In this document: positions 7,176-14,918 of the stretch, one piece after another
Layout of the letters: the number at the start of each line of letters is the position of its first letter
How positions within the stretch are numbered: the stretch's first letter is position 1
From: Fidelibacterota bacterium
GTDB lineage: Bacteria; Fidelibacterota; Fidelibacteria; Fidelibacterales; Fidelibacteraceae
Reading direction: 5' to 3'
Length of the DNA: 22,261 bases
Assembly (NCBI GenBank): GCA_029931905.1
Contig: JAOZRH010000016.1
Location: forward strand, 1 to 22,261
The notes under the pieces: model-generated
Database searches by the model: none
The model's input: only the letters and a program-made list of their open reading frames with translations
What the model was told of the DNA's origin: nothing
Program-made: the position numbers and the translations under genes

Positions 7176-9209
7176 GTGTTGATTAAAAAAATAGGAATAG
7201 TGTTGATTGTTTTGTTTTCGTTTGGATGCTCAAGTACATCTCTAATTGGTAGTGATGTTGTTGTTGATTCAACCCTGAATGATGACGGTTTTGTTGAATC
7301 AAGTAAAAACGATAGTGATTTTATCGACGCTGTAAATGATAGTGATTTTGTCGATGCTGTAAGTGATAGTGATTTTGTTGAATCTGCTATGGAAAGTGAT
7401 CGTTTTTTATCTTTATTTAATGAAGCAAAAATACATTTTGCTGATGCACTTATTGCTTTACATGAGAATGATACAGTTGAGGTGGCATTACAGTTAAAAT
7501 TAACATTTGAATCATTGTCTGATATTGAAGTATTTAATAACTTAGATGAAATTGAATATAAGGAATTGAAGAGTTTCACAAATCGTTTGATATTCGATTT
7601 TAAGAAATTTGTTCCAGATGATGCAAAAATACATGATCAGTTTACGGTAATAGATATGCGTGAATCTATGGAGTATTTGGCAGAAGATTACATATCTACT
7701 GGTTCCGATCAAAAAATAAAGATAATAGAAGATAGAGATGGGCATATTCCAATAATTTTAAATAGTAGAGTTCAAAGAATTATGGATTATTTTCAATCAA
7801 CCGGAAGGAAAAATTTTCAAATATGGTTGAATAGACAAACAAAATATGAACCAATATTTAATAAAATATTTGATGAAAAAAGAATGCCAAGAGAACTATT
7901 ATATTTATCTATGATAGAAAGTGGTTTTAAAACATCGGCATATTCTTATGCTTATGCAGTTGGACAATGGCAATTTGTTTATGCTACAGGAAAACAGTAC
8001 GGATTAAATCGTGATTATTGGGTAGATGAAAGAAGAGATCCTGAAAAGGCAACTTATGCAGCATTAGAATATTTAGGAGATTTATATAATTATTTTGGTG
8101 ACTGGTATTTAGCTATGGCTGCTTATAATGCTGGTGAAGGTAGAATTAGAAGAGCTATAAGATATAATGATACTAGAGATTTTTGGAAAATGAGTTCATT
8201 ACCAAAACAAACAAGAAATTATGTTCCAACCGTATTGGCAGCTGCGATAATTGGAATGGATCCTGAAAAATATGGGTTTGAACCTCCAAAAAAACAAAAA
8301 AAATATGAATATGATACTTTAGTTGTAAAAAATAGTGTAGAATTAAGAAGTATTGCAAAAGTAACTAGCACCAAATATTCATCTTTAAAGGAATTAAATC
8401 CAGAATTAAGACGACATTCAACACCTAATTATGAATATGTTTTAAAAATTCCAAAGGGACAAAAAAAAGTTGTTAAAGAAGCACTTGCAAAAAATGAAAG
8501 TGTGAAAAAAGTTAAATATTCTGAATATCGCGTTAAAAGAGGTGATTCACTAATAAAAATTGGTAGAATGTTTAATGTTTCTGTGAGAAATCTTATGTCT
8601 GCAAATAATTTAAAGAATCGTCAGCCAATATTGATTGGACAAAAATTGGTTATTCCTGGAGATGGATATGTGCAAAAGTCCACTCAAAAAACATATCGTA
8701 ATTATTCATCAAGTCATGATAGAGTAACTTATAGAGTTAATAAAGGTGATAATTTAGGAAAAATTGCCAAAAAATTTAGCACAAGTGTTTCAAATTTAAG
8801 AAATTGGAATGGATTGAATAAAAAGGGTTATATTCATCCAGGACAAAAATTAACTGTTTGGACAAAAAAAACAAATCATTCTGTTTCATCGTCAGAACGA
8901 AAGATTATTTATACAATCAAAAAAGGTGATACAATAGGTGGTATAGCTGAAATTTATAATACGAGAGCTTCAAAAATTCGTAAATGGAATAATTTTTATT
9001 ATGGTAAAACTATTTATCCAGGGCAAAAAATAGTTATTTATGTTTCTAATGATAGTAGTTCGTCAACAAAATATTATACAGTTCGCAGTGGTGATAGTTT
9101 GGAAAGAATTTCAAAGAAGACAAGTGTTTCTGTCAATAAGTTAAAGCGGTTAAATCCTAAAATTTCACCATCAAAAATATTTCCTGGGGATAAAATAAGG
9201 ATTCATTAA
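7176..9209 (+). CDS. Membrane-bound lytic murein transglycosylase lipoprotein with LysM repeats (MltD-like)
   Basis: This 677-residue protein starts with a lipoprotein signal (FSFGC, acylated Cys18). An acidic linker follows with a tandem 9-residue repeat (about 45-71, DSDF core). The SLT/MltD domain covers about 235-345: catalytic Glu248 in SMIESGF, then AVGQWQF and MAAYNAGEGRIRRAI. Four clear LysM domains lie at about 448-495, 518-563, 576-622 and 631-677, each with an RxGDSL-like start and a PGQKL-like end. A degenerate fifth copy lies around 370-420. It should cleave glycan strands of peptidoglycan from the outer or inner membrane face, with LysM holding the wall. The start is GTG at 7176; TTG at 7179 is also possible and better spaced from GAGGA (7168-7172). 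The stop overlaps the sppA ATG by one base. Confidence 0.93.
   Translation: MLIKKIGIVLIVLFSFGCSSTSLIGSDVVVDSTLNDDGFVESSKNDSDFIDAVNDSDFVDAVSDSDFVESAMESDRFLSLFNEAKIHFADALIALHENDTVEVALQLKLTFESLSDIEVFNNLDEIEYKELKSFTNRLIFDFKKFVPDDAKIHDQFTVIDMRESMEYLAEDYISTGSDQKIKIIEDRDGHIPIILNSRVQRIMDYFQSTGRKNFQIWLNRQTKYEPIFNKIFDEKRMPRELLYLSMIESGFKTSAYSYAYAVGQWQFVYATGKQYGLNRDYWVDERRDPEKATYAALEYLGDLYNYFGDWYLAMAAYNAGEGRIRRAIRYNDTRDFWKMSSLPKQTRNYVPTVLAAAIIGMDPEKYGFEPPKKQKKYEYDTLVVKNSVELRSIAKVTSTKYSSLKELNPELRRHSTPNYEYVLKIPKGQKKVVKEALAKNESVKKVKYSEYRVKRGDSLIKIGRMFNVSVRNLMSANNLKNRQPILIGQKLVIPGDGYVQKSTQKTYRNYSSSHDRVTYRVNKGDNLGKIAKKFSTSVSNLRNWNGLNKKGYIHPGQKLTVWTKKTNHSVSSSERKIIYTIKKGDTIGGIAEIYNTRASKIRKWNNFYYGKTIYPGQKIVIYVSNDSSSSTKYYTVRSGDSLERISKKTSVSVNKLKRLNPKISPSKIFPGDKIRIH
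7278..7388 (+). repeat. In-frame 27-base tandem repeat in the transglycosylase linker
   Basis: Three consecutive 27-base units at 7308-7334, 7335-7361 and 7362-7388 encode NDSDFIDAV, NDSDFVDAV and SDSDFVESA. A related unit (NDDGFVESSK) lies at 7278-7307. The copies differ at several third positions, so they are not a recent perfect duplication. The encoded linker is strongly acidic and lies between the lipid-anchored Cys and the catalytic domain. Confidence 0.85.
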
Positions 9210-10072
9210 TGAGAAAAGGTAATATTATTGCATTAATAGTAATTAGTATCATTGTAATTATTTCGATAATTAATTTTAACAGTAGAGATAATAATTTAAG
9301 TGTTTCAAACAATGGTGATATTGGTATTTTATCATTAGACGGTGTAATTGTTGATTCTGATAAATTTATTACACAATTAAAAAAATATTGTAAAAGTAAT
9401 TCAATCAAGGGAATTATTATTAAAGTCAATAGTCCAGGTGGAAGTTCTGCAGTTTCACAAGAAATTTATGAAATGATTAAATGGGCGAAAAAGAGATATA
9501 ATAAAACAATATATGTTGCAATGGAATCTATTGCAGCAAGTGGTGGCTATTATGTTTCGATTGCATCTGATACAATTTTTGCATTACCATCTACATTAAC
9601 AGGTAGTATTGGCGTGATTATGGATTTTCCTGAATATGAAAAGATAATGAGCAAAATTGGATTAAAAATGAATGTGATTAAAACTGGTGAGTTAAAGGAT
9701 GCAGGTTCTCCATATAGAAAATTTACACCTGACGACAAAAAGTATTTTCAATCTTTGGTTGATGATGTTTATGAACAATTTATTGATGATATTGCAGAAA
9801 GTAGAGATATTTCATTAGATGTTGTTAGAGAATTAGCGAAAGGGCAAGTATTTACGGGTAAACAGGCTCATAAACATAAGTTAATTGATGTAATTGGTAC
9901 AACTCAAGATGCGATAGATTTAATGGCTAAAAAATTAAATTTAGGGACGAATCCCAAAATTGTAAAACCAAAAGAAGAAAAAATGACACTTATGGATATT
10001 TTATTTGGCGATATAAATAACTTAACAAAAATGTTTAATATTTATCCAACTATTCAAGCAATTTATAAATGA
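9209..10072 (+). CDS. sppA: Signal peptide peptidase SppA-type serine protease
   Basis: This is a short-form SppA (287 residues; the E. coli protein is about twice as long with a tandem domain). An N-terminal membrane anchor at about 6-23 is followed by the S49 peptidase domain. NSPGGSS and MESIAASGGYY contain the nucleophile Ser111; the general base is Lys163 in TGELKDAGSP. The Ser-Lys spacing of 52 residues equals that of B. subtilis SppA as I recall it. The family degrades leftover signal peptides and membrane protein fragments in the membrane, which suits a lipoprotein-rich genome. It starts in a TAATG junction with the upstream transglycosylase, so the two are co-translated, and it is followed 13 bases later by the HU gene. 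Confidence 0.94.
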   Translation: MRKGNIIALIVISIIVIISIINFNSRDNNLSVSNNGDIGILSLDGVIVDSDKFITQLKKYCKSNSIKGIIIKVNSPGGSSAVSQEIYEMIKWAKKRYNKTIYVAMESIAASGGYYVSIASDTIFALPSTLTGSIGVIMDFPEYEKIMSKIGLKMNVIKTGELKDAGSPYRKFTPDDKKYFQSLVDDVYEQFIDDIAESRDISLDVVRELAKGQVFTGKQAHKHKLIDVIGTTQDAIDLMAKKLNLGTNPKIVKPKEEKMTLMDILFGDINNLTKMFNIYPTIQAIYK

Positions 10073-10085
10073 TAAGGGGAAAATT

Positions 10086-10373
10086 ATGACAAAAGCAGAA
10101 ATTGTATCAATGGTAGCAGAATATACTGGTTTAACACCTGTTGAAACAGAAGCAGTTGTGAATGGTTTTTTTGCTGCTGTAAGTGATTCATTAGTTGAAG
10201 GCAAAACAATTAATTTTCGTGGTTTTGGAAATTTTATTGTTAAACATCAAAAAGGAAGATATGGATTTAATCCAAATACAAAAGAAAAAATATGGATTGG
10301 AGAAACATATAAACCAGTATTTAAGGTTTCAAAAGTATTAAAAGAAAGAGTAAATAACAATTTGAATAAATAA
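10086..10373 (+). CDS. HU/IHF-family DNA-binding protein
   Basis: This 95-residue nucleoid protein has the HU fold: the N-terminal helices MTKAEIVSMVAEYTGL, the strand motif NFRGFGNFIV, and the DNA-intercalating arm around GFNPNTKEKI. In most HU proteins the arm reads GRNP; here the Arg is Phe, while the wedge proline is kept. A C-terminal helix (SKVLKERVNNNL) closes the fold. It has a good ribosome-binding site (AAGGGG about 8 bases before ATG). It bends and compacts DNA and may also support replication and recombination. It lies between sppA and a 30-codon basic protein gene, probably co-transcribed with both. I cannot distinguish HU from IHF-like subtypes. Confidence 0.93.
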   Translation: MTKAEIVSMVAEYTGLTPVETEAVVNGFFAAVSDSLVEGKTINFRGFGNFIVKHQKGRYGFNPNTKEKIWIGETYKPVFKVSKVLKERVNNNLNK

Positions 10374-10377
10374 AGCT

Positions 10378-10384
10378 AAGGAGG
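10378..10384 (+). promoter_or_regulatory. Strong Shine-Dalgarno AAGGAGG that sets a TTG start
   Basis: AAGGAGG lies six bases before TTG at 10391. It is among the best ribosome-binding sites in the window and is the main proof that the following 30-codon reading frame is translated and starts at TTG. Confidence 0.85.
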
Positions 10385-10390
10385 CGAAAT

Positions 10391-10483
10391 TTGGCAGGTG
10401 GAAAGAAACGGAAAAGAGGAAAAATAAAGAATCATAAGAGAAAAAAACGATTAAGAAAGAATCGTCATAAGAAAAAGAAATAA
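10391..10483 (+). CDS. Very basic 30-residue mS38/AURKAIP1/COX24-like small ribosomal-type protein
   Basis: A TTG-initiated 30-codon frame encodes a peptide with 13 Lys, 6 Arg and 2 His. The core KNHKRKKRLRKNRHKKK closely resembles the C-terminal motif of mitochondrial mS38 (AURKAIP1/COX24) and the short bacterial proteins annotated as AURKAIP1/COX24-domain, known mainly from Bacteroidota and relatives. By analogy it is a tiny component of the small ribosomal subunit. AAGGAGG is ideally spaced ahead of it. It follows the HU gene after 17 bases, and no gene overlaps it. It is below the length cutoff of most gene finders. The family call is from pattern recognition and agrees with the FCB affiliation suggested elsewhere in the window. 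Confidence 0.85.
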   Translation: MAGGKKRKRGKIKNHKRKKRLRKNRHKKKK

Positions 10484-10549
10484 TTTACTATTTTAATTTT
10501 TTATGTTTAGTATAAATTAATAATAAATAAATTTTTTTATTAAATAACA

Positions 10550-11746
10550 ATGCATAAAATATTTTCTGTCAGTGATGTTACATCGTTGGTTAAAAACAAA
10601 TTGGAAAATGAAATTCCTATGTTTTTTATTGAAGGAGAAATCTCCGAATTTAAGAGACATGGGAGTGGTCATTTATATTTTGTAATTAAGGATAATAATT
10701 CGATATTAAATTGTATTATTTGGAGATCTACTGCAAATAAATTGAGTATTTCACCAAAAGTTGGAATGAATGTGATATTGCATGGTAGGTTATCTGTGTA
10801 TTCACCACAAGGTAAATATAGTTTTGTTGCTAATTCTATAAAAGAAAATGGAGTTGGTGAGCTGTTTCAAAAATATGAAGAATTGAAGAAAAAATTGCTA
10901 AATGAAGGTTTATTTGATTCTTTAAACAAAAAAGCGATACCAAAATATCCTCTAAATATTGGTGTGATTACTAGTCGTACTGGAAGTGCTTTACAAGATA
11001 TTTTGCAGGTGTTCAAAGAATATGCTCCACATATCAATATTGTTTTACATTCAGCAAAAGTACAAGGTAAAAATTCTGCAAAATCAATAATTGAAGCATT
11101 AAACACATTGGAAAATTATCCAAAATTAGAATTAATAATTATTGCTCGTGGTGGTGGTTCAATCGAAGATTTGTGGGAATTTAATGACGAAAAATTGGCA
11201 AGGGCTGTTTATAAGTCAAATATTCCAATAATTTCAGGAGTTGGTCATGAAACAGATACTACTATTATTGATTTTGTTTCTGATTATAGGTGTACAACTC
11301 CAACAAATGCCAGTGAATTGTCTATTCGTTATTGGAAAGATTTAGAAACAAAAATTAATCAATTTGAAGATCAATTATTTCAAAATGTTAATAAAAGATT
11401 GTCTTATGATAAATTGCAGTATAGTGAATTAGTAAATAGTTATGGTTTTAAAAGACCAAAAGATATTATTAATGGATGGAGAGAGCATTTAAATGGTTTA
11501 AGTGAAAAATTACAGAATAATATCAAGAATAAATTTGACAATGTTTCTACAAAGTTAAATTATGAAATTAAACAATTAAATGCATATAATCCGGATACCA
11601 TCTTAAAGAAAGGATATTCAATTGTTTATGATAATGCTGGTAAGGTTATTAAATCAACAAAAAATGTTAACAAAAGTGATAAAATTGATATAAAATTGTA
11701 CGATGGAAATATAAAAAGTATTGTTGACAGTGTTGAATCAAATTAG
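10550..11746 (+). CDS. xseA: Exonuclease VII large subunit
   Basis: XseA is the catalytic subunit of exonuclease VII, which trims single-stranded DNA from both ends in repair. The N-terminal OB-fold domain (about 5-100) contains EGEISEFKRHGSGHLYF. Next come the catalytic-domain motifs: KYPLNIGVITSRTGSALQDI, the glycine-rich IIARGGGSIEDLW, and GVGHETDTTIIDF (from 230) followed by TPTNASE. The coiled-coil region is short, giving 398 residues against about 456 in E. coli. The C-terminal segment (YNPDTILKKGYSIV) is typical of the family. xseB follows after a short gap. A 66-base AT-rich gap separates it from the upstream basic-protein gene and may hold a promoter (TATAAA at 10511), which is not convincing. 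Confidence 0.95.
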   Translation: MHKIFSVSDVTSLVKNKLENEIPMFFIEGEISEFKRHGSGHLYFVIKDNNSILNCIIWRSTANKLSISPKVGMNVILHGRLSVYSPQGKYSFVANSIKENGVGELFQKYEELKKKLLNEGLFDSLNKKAIPKYPLNIGVITSRTGSALQDILQVFKEYAPHINIVLHSAKVQGKNSAKSIIEALNTLENYPKLELIIIARGGGSIEDLWEFNDEKLARAVYKSNIPIISGVGHETDTTIIDFVSDYRCTTPTNASELSIRYWKDLETKINQFEDQLFQNVNKRLSYDKLQYSELVNSYGFKRPKDIINGWREHLNGLSEKLQNNIKNKFDNVSTKLNYEIKQLNAYNPDTILKKGYSIVYDNAGKVIKSTKNVNKSDKIDIKLYDGNIKSIVDSVESN

Positions 11747-11778
11747 GATGATATTAAATTGAGTACACAAATAGAAAT

Positions 11779-11782
11779 AGGA
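11779..11782 (+). promoter_or_regulatory. AGGA ribosome-binding site supporting the xseB ATG start
   Basis: AGGA lies six bases before ATG at 11789. The upstream TTG at 11759 in the same frame has a less well placed AGGA (about 10 bases away) and would add ten residues not expected for XseB. Confidence 0.5.
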
Positions 11783-11788
11783 TTAAAG

Positions 11789-11998
11789 ATGAAAAAAGCA
11801 AAAGGTAAAAAAACATTTGAGAAATCGATAAAAAGATTAGAAGAAATTATTCAAATGCTTGAATCAAACGAAATTCCATTAGAAGAGATTATTGAATATT
11901 ACAAAGAAGGTGTGGAAATTAGTAAATATTGTAAAAATATTCTATCTGAAACAGAAAAAGATATGAAAATTATTACAGAAAAAATGAATGATAATTAA
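11789..11998 (+). CDS. xseB: Exonuclease VII small subunit
   Basis: XseB is the small helical subunit that binds XseA in several copies. The protein is a helical hairpin with the family pattern: TFEKSIKRLEEIIQMLESNEIPLEEIIEYYKEGVEI (given in part), then a second helix ending in acidic and lysine-rich residues. I use ATG 11789 (69 residues) because the homologous region starts there and the ribosome-binding site is well spaced. A TTG start at 11759 (79 residues) is the alternative. It lies directly downstream of xseA, as usual. Confidence 0.92.
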   Translation: MKKAKGKKTFEKSIKRLEEIIQMLESNEIPLEEIIEYYKEGVEISKYCKNILSETEKDMKIITEKMNDN

Positions 11999-12029
11999 TG
12001 AATGTCTATAATAAAGAATTGGAGGAATA

Positions 12030-13037
12030 ATGAAAAAATATATTTTTGTTTTGATTACAATTATGTTGTTTTTTAGTTGTGATAGTGATTATAAACCATA
12101 TACTAAAGGTAGTGAAAATCTTATTGTTACAGTCGTTGAGGATAGTTTATGGAGTGAAATAGAACCATTAATCAGTTCTAAGGTGGAAAAAATAATAAGA
12201 ACACCACAAAGAGAAAGATTATTTTATTTTGTGCAGGTTCCAATAGAAAAATTTGCAGATTATCAGTATTCAAAAAATATTATGTTAATTACAACATTAG
12301 ATGATACAAGTGAAGTCTCTAACTTTGTAAGAACGGCACTTCCGGAAAAAGGAATAAAAATGGTAGAATCTAAGAGTAGAAATTTTTTCAATGAATATGA
12401 TAAAATTGCACATCGTCAGAATTTTATGGTTTTAGCAGCAAATAATAAAGATGAGTTAAAATCTTTTTTAAATACAAAGGGAGGTAAGATTTTTGATTGT
12501 TTGCGAAATGGTTTTATTCAAAGGCAATTCGATCAAGTATATTATAAAGGGGAACAGGTTAAGTTATCTGAAAGATTATTTGATGATTATGGATTTAGTT
12601 TTAGAATTCCGAATGATTTTGAAATACTTGAAGAAAATAAATCTGGTCGTATTATTCAATTAGGTCGTGCAAATCCTGATAGATGGATTACAATTCATTG
12701 GGAAAATGGTGGCTTTAATAAAATACTAGATATTAAATGGGCTTGGAAAATGAGGTATTGGTTGGGGCAAAATATAATGGGTGGAACATATATCGAAAAA
12801 CAATATATTACATCAAGGTTAGTTGATTGGAATGGTAGATCTGTTAATAATATGAGGGGAATTTGGGGACACGAAGAAAAAACGATGGGTGGTCCATTTT
12901 CAACATTTTATTTTTATGATGGTGTTACAAATAGAACTTATTTTATAGATATTACAATGTGGGCCCCAGGACAGGATAAAAATATAATTTTAAGACAAAT
13001 GGAATTAATATTGAGTACTTTCTATACCAAAAAATAG
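12030..13037 (+). CDS. DUF4837-like lipoprotein
   Basis: This 335-residue protein has a lipoprotein signal (MLFFSC, acylated Cys17) and a mature part resembling the DUF4837 family of Bacteroidota and relatives. The visible pattern is an early VVEDSLW block, TPQRERLFYFVQVP, the strand KNIMLITTL, and a second half with FSFRIPNDFEIL, WITIHWENGG, MRGIWGHEEKTMGGPF and the late TYFIDITMWAPGQDK. No function is established for the family. Its lipid anchor places it on the outer or inner membrane. It has a strong ribosome-binding site (GGAGG) and starts 31 bases after xseB, so it may be co-transcribed with xseAB. It ends just before a strong hairpin terminator. Confidence 0.8.
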   Translation: MKKYIFVLITIMLFFSCDSDYKPYTKGSENLIVTVVEDSLWSEIEPLISSKVEKIIRTPQRERLFYFVQVPIEKFADYQYSKNIMLITTLDDTSEVSNFVRTALPEKGIKMVESKSRNFFNEYDKIAHRQNFMVLAANNKDELKSFLNTKGGKIFDCLRNGFIQRQFDQVYYKGEQVKLSERLFDDYGFSFRIPNDFEILEENKSGRIIQLGRANPDRWITIHWENGGFNKILDIKWAWKMRYWLGQNIMGGTYIEKQYITSRLVDWNGRSVNNMRGIWGHEEKTMGGPFSTFYFYDGVTNRTYFIDITMWAPGQDKNIILRQMELILSTFYTKK

Positions 13038-13055
13038 AGTATTTTCAAATATAAT

Positions 13056-13088
13056 AAAAAGCGACAGTAATTAACTGTCGCTTTTTTT
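13056..13088. terminator. Bidirectional rho-independent terminator between convergent genes
   Basis: A 13-bp perfect stem (AAAAAGCGACAGT at 13056-13068, complement at 13074-13086) encloses the five-base loop AATTA. A T-run of seven (13082-13088) follows on the plus strand, and an A-run supplies the U-tract on the minus strand. It serves the DUF4837 gene and the minus-strand barrel gene. Confidence 0.93.
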
Positions 13089-13110
13089 GTGCATAATTTT
13101 AATTGGTAAT

Positions 13111-14916
13111 TTAGAAATACCAACTTGATCTAAGTGAAATACCAAGCCCTTTCATTTCCTCACCAATTGTTACATTTTTACCAGAAAGATTTCCATTGGA
13201 AAAATCATATCCTACTAAACCAAATTTATCGGTAGAATGAATATAAAAAGATGCGTCCCAAACACGAGTATTAAACCCAAAACCAGTTTGAAAATGTCTA
13301 ACATCTTCTCTACTTTCTATTTTATAATTTAAGAATAACCATTTAACAGGATAGAGATTGAAAGAGATGAATACTCTTGTTTGTTCTTCGTATCCAATTC
13401 CTTCACTTAAAAACGAGGTAAATCCTGTTTGAATTAATATTTGGTCAATTGGTTGATAAGTAAAAGTCATATTCATTTTACTTGCAATATTTTCTGTATG
13501 AATAAAATTTGAATCAATTGTTATTTCGCTAAAAACCATAATTGAATCAGCATCAATATTTAGTGGATCTAAATAACTTCCAGAAACAGAAATTTCTTTT
13601 TTAATCATATTTCCAACTTGTATTTTTGCACCAATATCATTAAATGAAAGTTGAATATCTAAATCATTTTTTAAGAAAGATGGCATTTGTAAAGGAACAT
13701 AATTGTTTAAACGAACTCGGAAGCCAATTCCAAAATCAAATCCTGTAGTAAATTGAGGCACATTTGAAACAACGCTTGGTTCTACAATATCAATATCACT
13801 TAATGTATCACCTTCAATGACAGCAAAATTGTCTAATGGAGCTGTTAAAATCAAATCCATACTAAATGTATCACCAGTTTCCTCATCTACACTTATTGAA
13901 ATATTTCGTCCTTGAACACTTGCATAAATTCCAGAATATAAATTTAAATTCATTCCAAATCGTAAATTCCCTAATTCAATGTTTTGAATATTTGGTATTG
14001 TATAGAATGAGCCTAAACCAAATGTAGTTTTACCATAAGCAGTAGTTTCAAAGTCGCTTTTTGCACCTGTTAATGGATTATTAAAGCTTAATCCCTGTGT
14101 TCTATTACCTTGAAATGGAATTGCCAACACTTCTCCTGGTAAAACTCCATTTACATTAATATAACCACCCATATTAATCAATAAAGAACTAAACACAAGT
14201 GGAAGTTTTATTGAAAAAATTGTAGGTAATTCAATATTAGTATTAAAACCTAATCCGTCATTTTTAAATAGGGCTACAAAATCATCTAATTCATTTTGAG
14301 TTAGTGTTCGACCATCATTAAAATAAGTGTTCAGCGTATTTGCCGAAAAAGATGAATTAGAAAAGTCAAAAGAAAGGTTAGGAAGGGGAGTAGCAATTAG
14401 AGATAAGTGTGATAGTGTTTCAGTTTTCATTCCAATATTTGCTGGATTTGATAAATTTGAAACTGGAGTCCTTGCTATTCTACTAAAAATAATATCTGAT
14501 TTATCTAAAGTAATTAATCTTAAACGATGTTTCCGTTTGTTTCTTAATTTTTCCAAATATTTACTTTCTCTTCTATTTAAATGGTTATTTTGAGGTATTT
14601 CATTGACGATTTTTTGATCTTTTGCAGAAGAATCCACAGGTTCAAAATAATCAATAGAATCTTGATTTGCAGAAAGTAAATCATAAGATTCTTTTCTAAA
14701 TTCAACAACTTCAGGATGCATTTCATCAATAGTTTTTACTGTACCTTTAGTATTAATTGTTTTTAACGAATAATCTAATTCAACCAGATTGGTATCAACA
14801 TTTTCAATAGTATTCTCATTACTATTGTCATCTTGAGCTATCAAATTAAAAGTTAAAGAAAGTAATACTAATAAAATAATCGTTAATAATTTTTTGTTTT
14901 TCATTAAAATAGTCAT
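13111..14916 (-). CDS. Probable outer-membrane beta-barrel protein (possibly DUF5723-like)
   Basis: This 601-residue exported protein has a signal peptide (KNKK, hydrophobic core 9-26, probable cleavage after Ala27 before QDD). An acidic, low-complexity region (28-110) and a basic stretch with KYLEKLRNKRKHRLRL (about 120-135) follow. The rest is a long series of amphipathic beta strands, many ending in aromatic residues, and it finishes with a terminal Phe, as outer-membrane barrels do. The phrase SNLSNPANIGM near the barrel start resembles the NPA motif seen in DUF5723 and PorV/FadL-like barrels. I cannot assign a function. The gene follows the 841-residue lipoprotein by two bases, and its Shine-Dalgarno (AAGGAGG) lies in that gene's last codons. 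The two are therefore one operon and probably one envelope system. A later ATG at 14904 is an alternative start. Confidence 0.75.
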   Translation of the reverse strand: MTILMKNKKLLTIILLVLLSLTFNLIAQDDNSNENTIENVDTNLVELDYSLKTINTKGTVKTIDEMHPEVVEFRKESYDLLSANQDSIDYFEPVDSSAKDQKIVNEIPQNNHLNRRESKYLEKLRNKRKHRLRLITLDKSDIIFSRIARTPVSNLSNPANIGMKTETLSHLSLIATPLPNLSFDFSNSSFSANTLNTYFNDGRTLTQNELDDFVALFKNDGLGFNTNIELPTIFSIKLPLVFSSLLINMGGYINVNGVLPGEVLAIPFQGNRTQGLSFNNPLTGAKSDFETTAYGKTTFGLGSFYTIPNIQNIELGNLRFGMNLNLYSGIYASVQGRNISISVDEETGDTFSMDLILTAPLDNFAVIEGDTLSDIDIVEPSVVSNVPQFTTGFDFGIGFRVRLNNYVPLQMPSFLKNDLDIQLSFNDIGAKIQVGNMIKKEISVSGSYLDPLNIDADSIMVFSEITIDSNFIHTENIASKMNMTFTYQPIDQILIQTGFTSFLSEGIGYEEQTRVFISFNLYPVKWLFLNYKIESREDVRHFQTGFGFNTRVWDASFYIHSTDKFGLVGYDFSNGNLSGKNVTIGEEMKGLGISLRSSWYF

Positions 14917-14918
14917 AA

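Noticed and set aside
7308..7388. CRISPR-like or minisatellite array
   Set aside because: The units are directly adjacent, in frame, diverged at third positions and without spacers, so this is a coding repeat.
7160..7579. Minus-strand gene of 139 codons
   Set aside because: It is a shadow of the transglycosylase linker repeat; the plus-strand frame has a lipobox and known domains.
10484..10549. Promoter for xseA (TATAAA at 10511)
   Set aside because: No -35-like element is found at a suitable distance, and the region is almost purely A/T; not listed as a feature.
14327..14593. Plus-strand small gene of 88 codons
   Set aside because: It lies antisense inside the barrel gene, with no recognisable domain or good ribosome-binding site.
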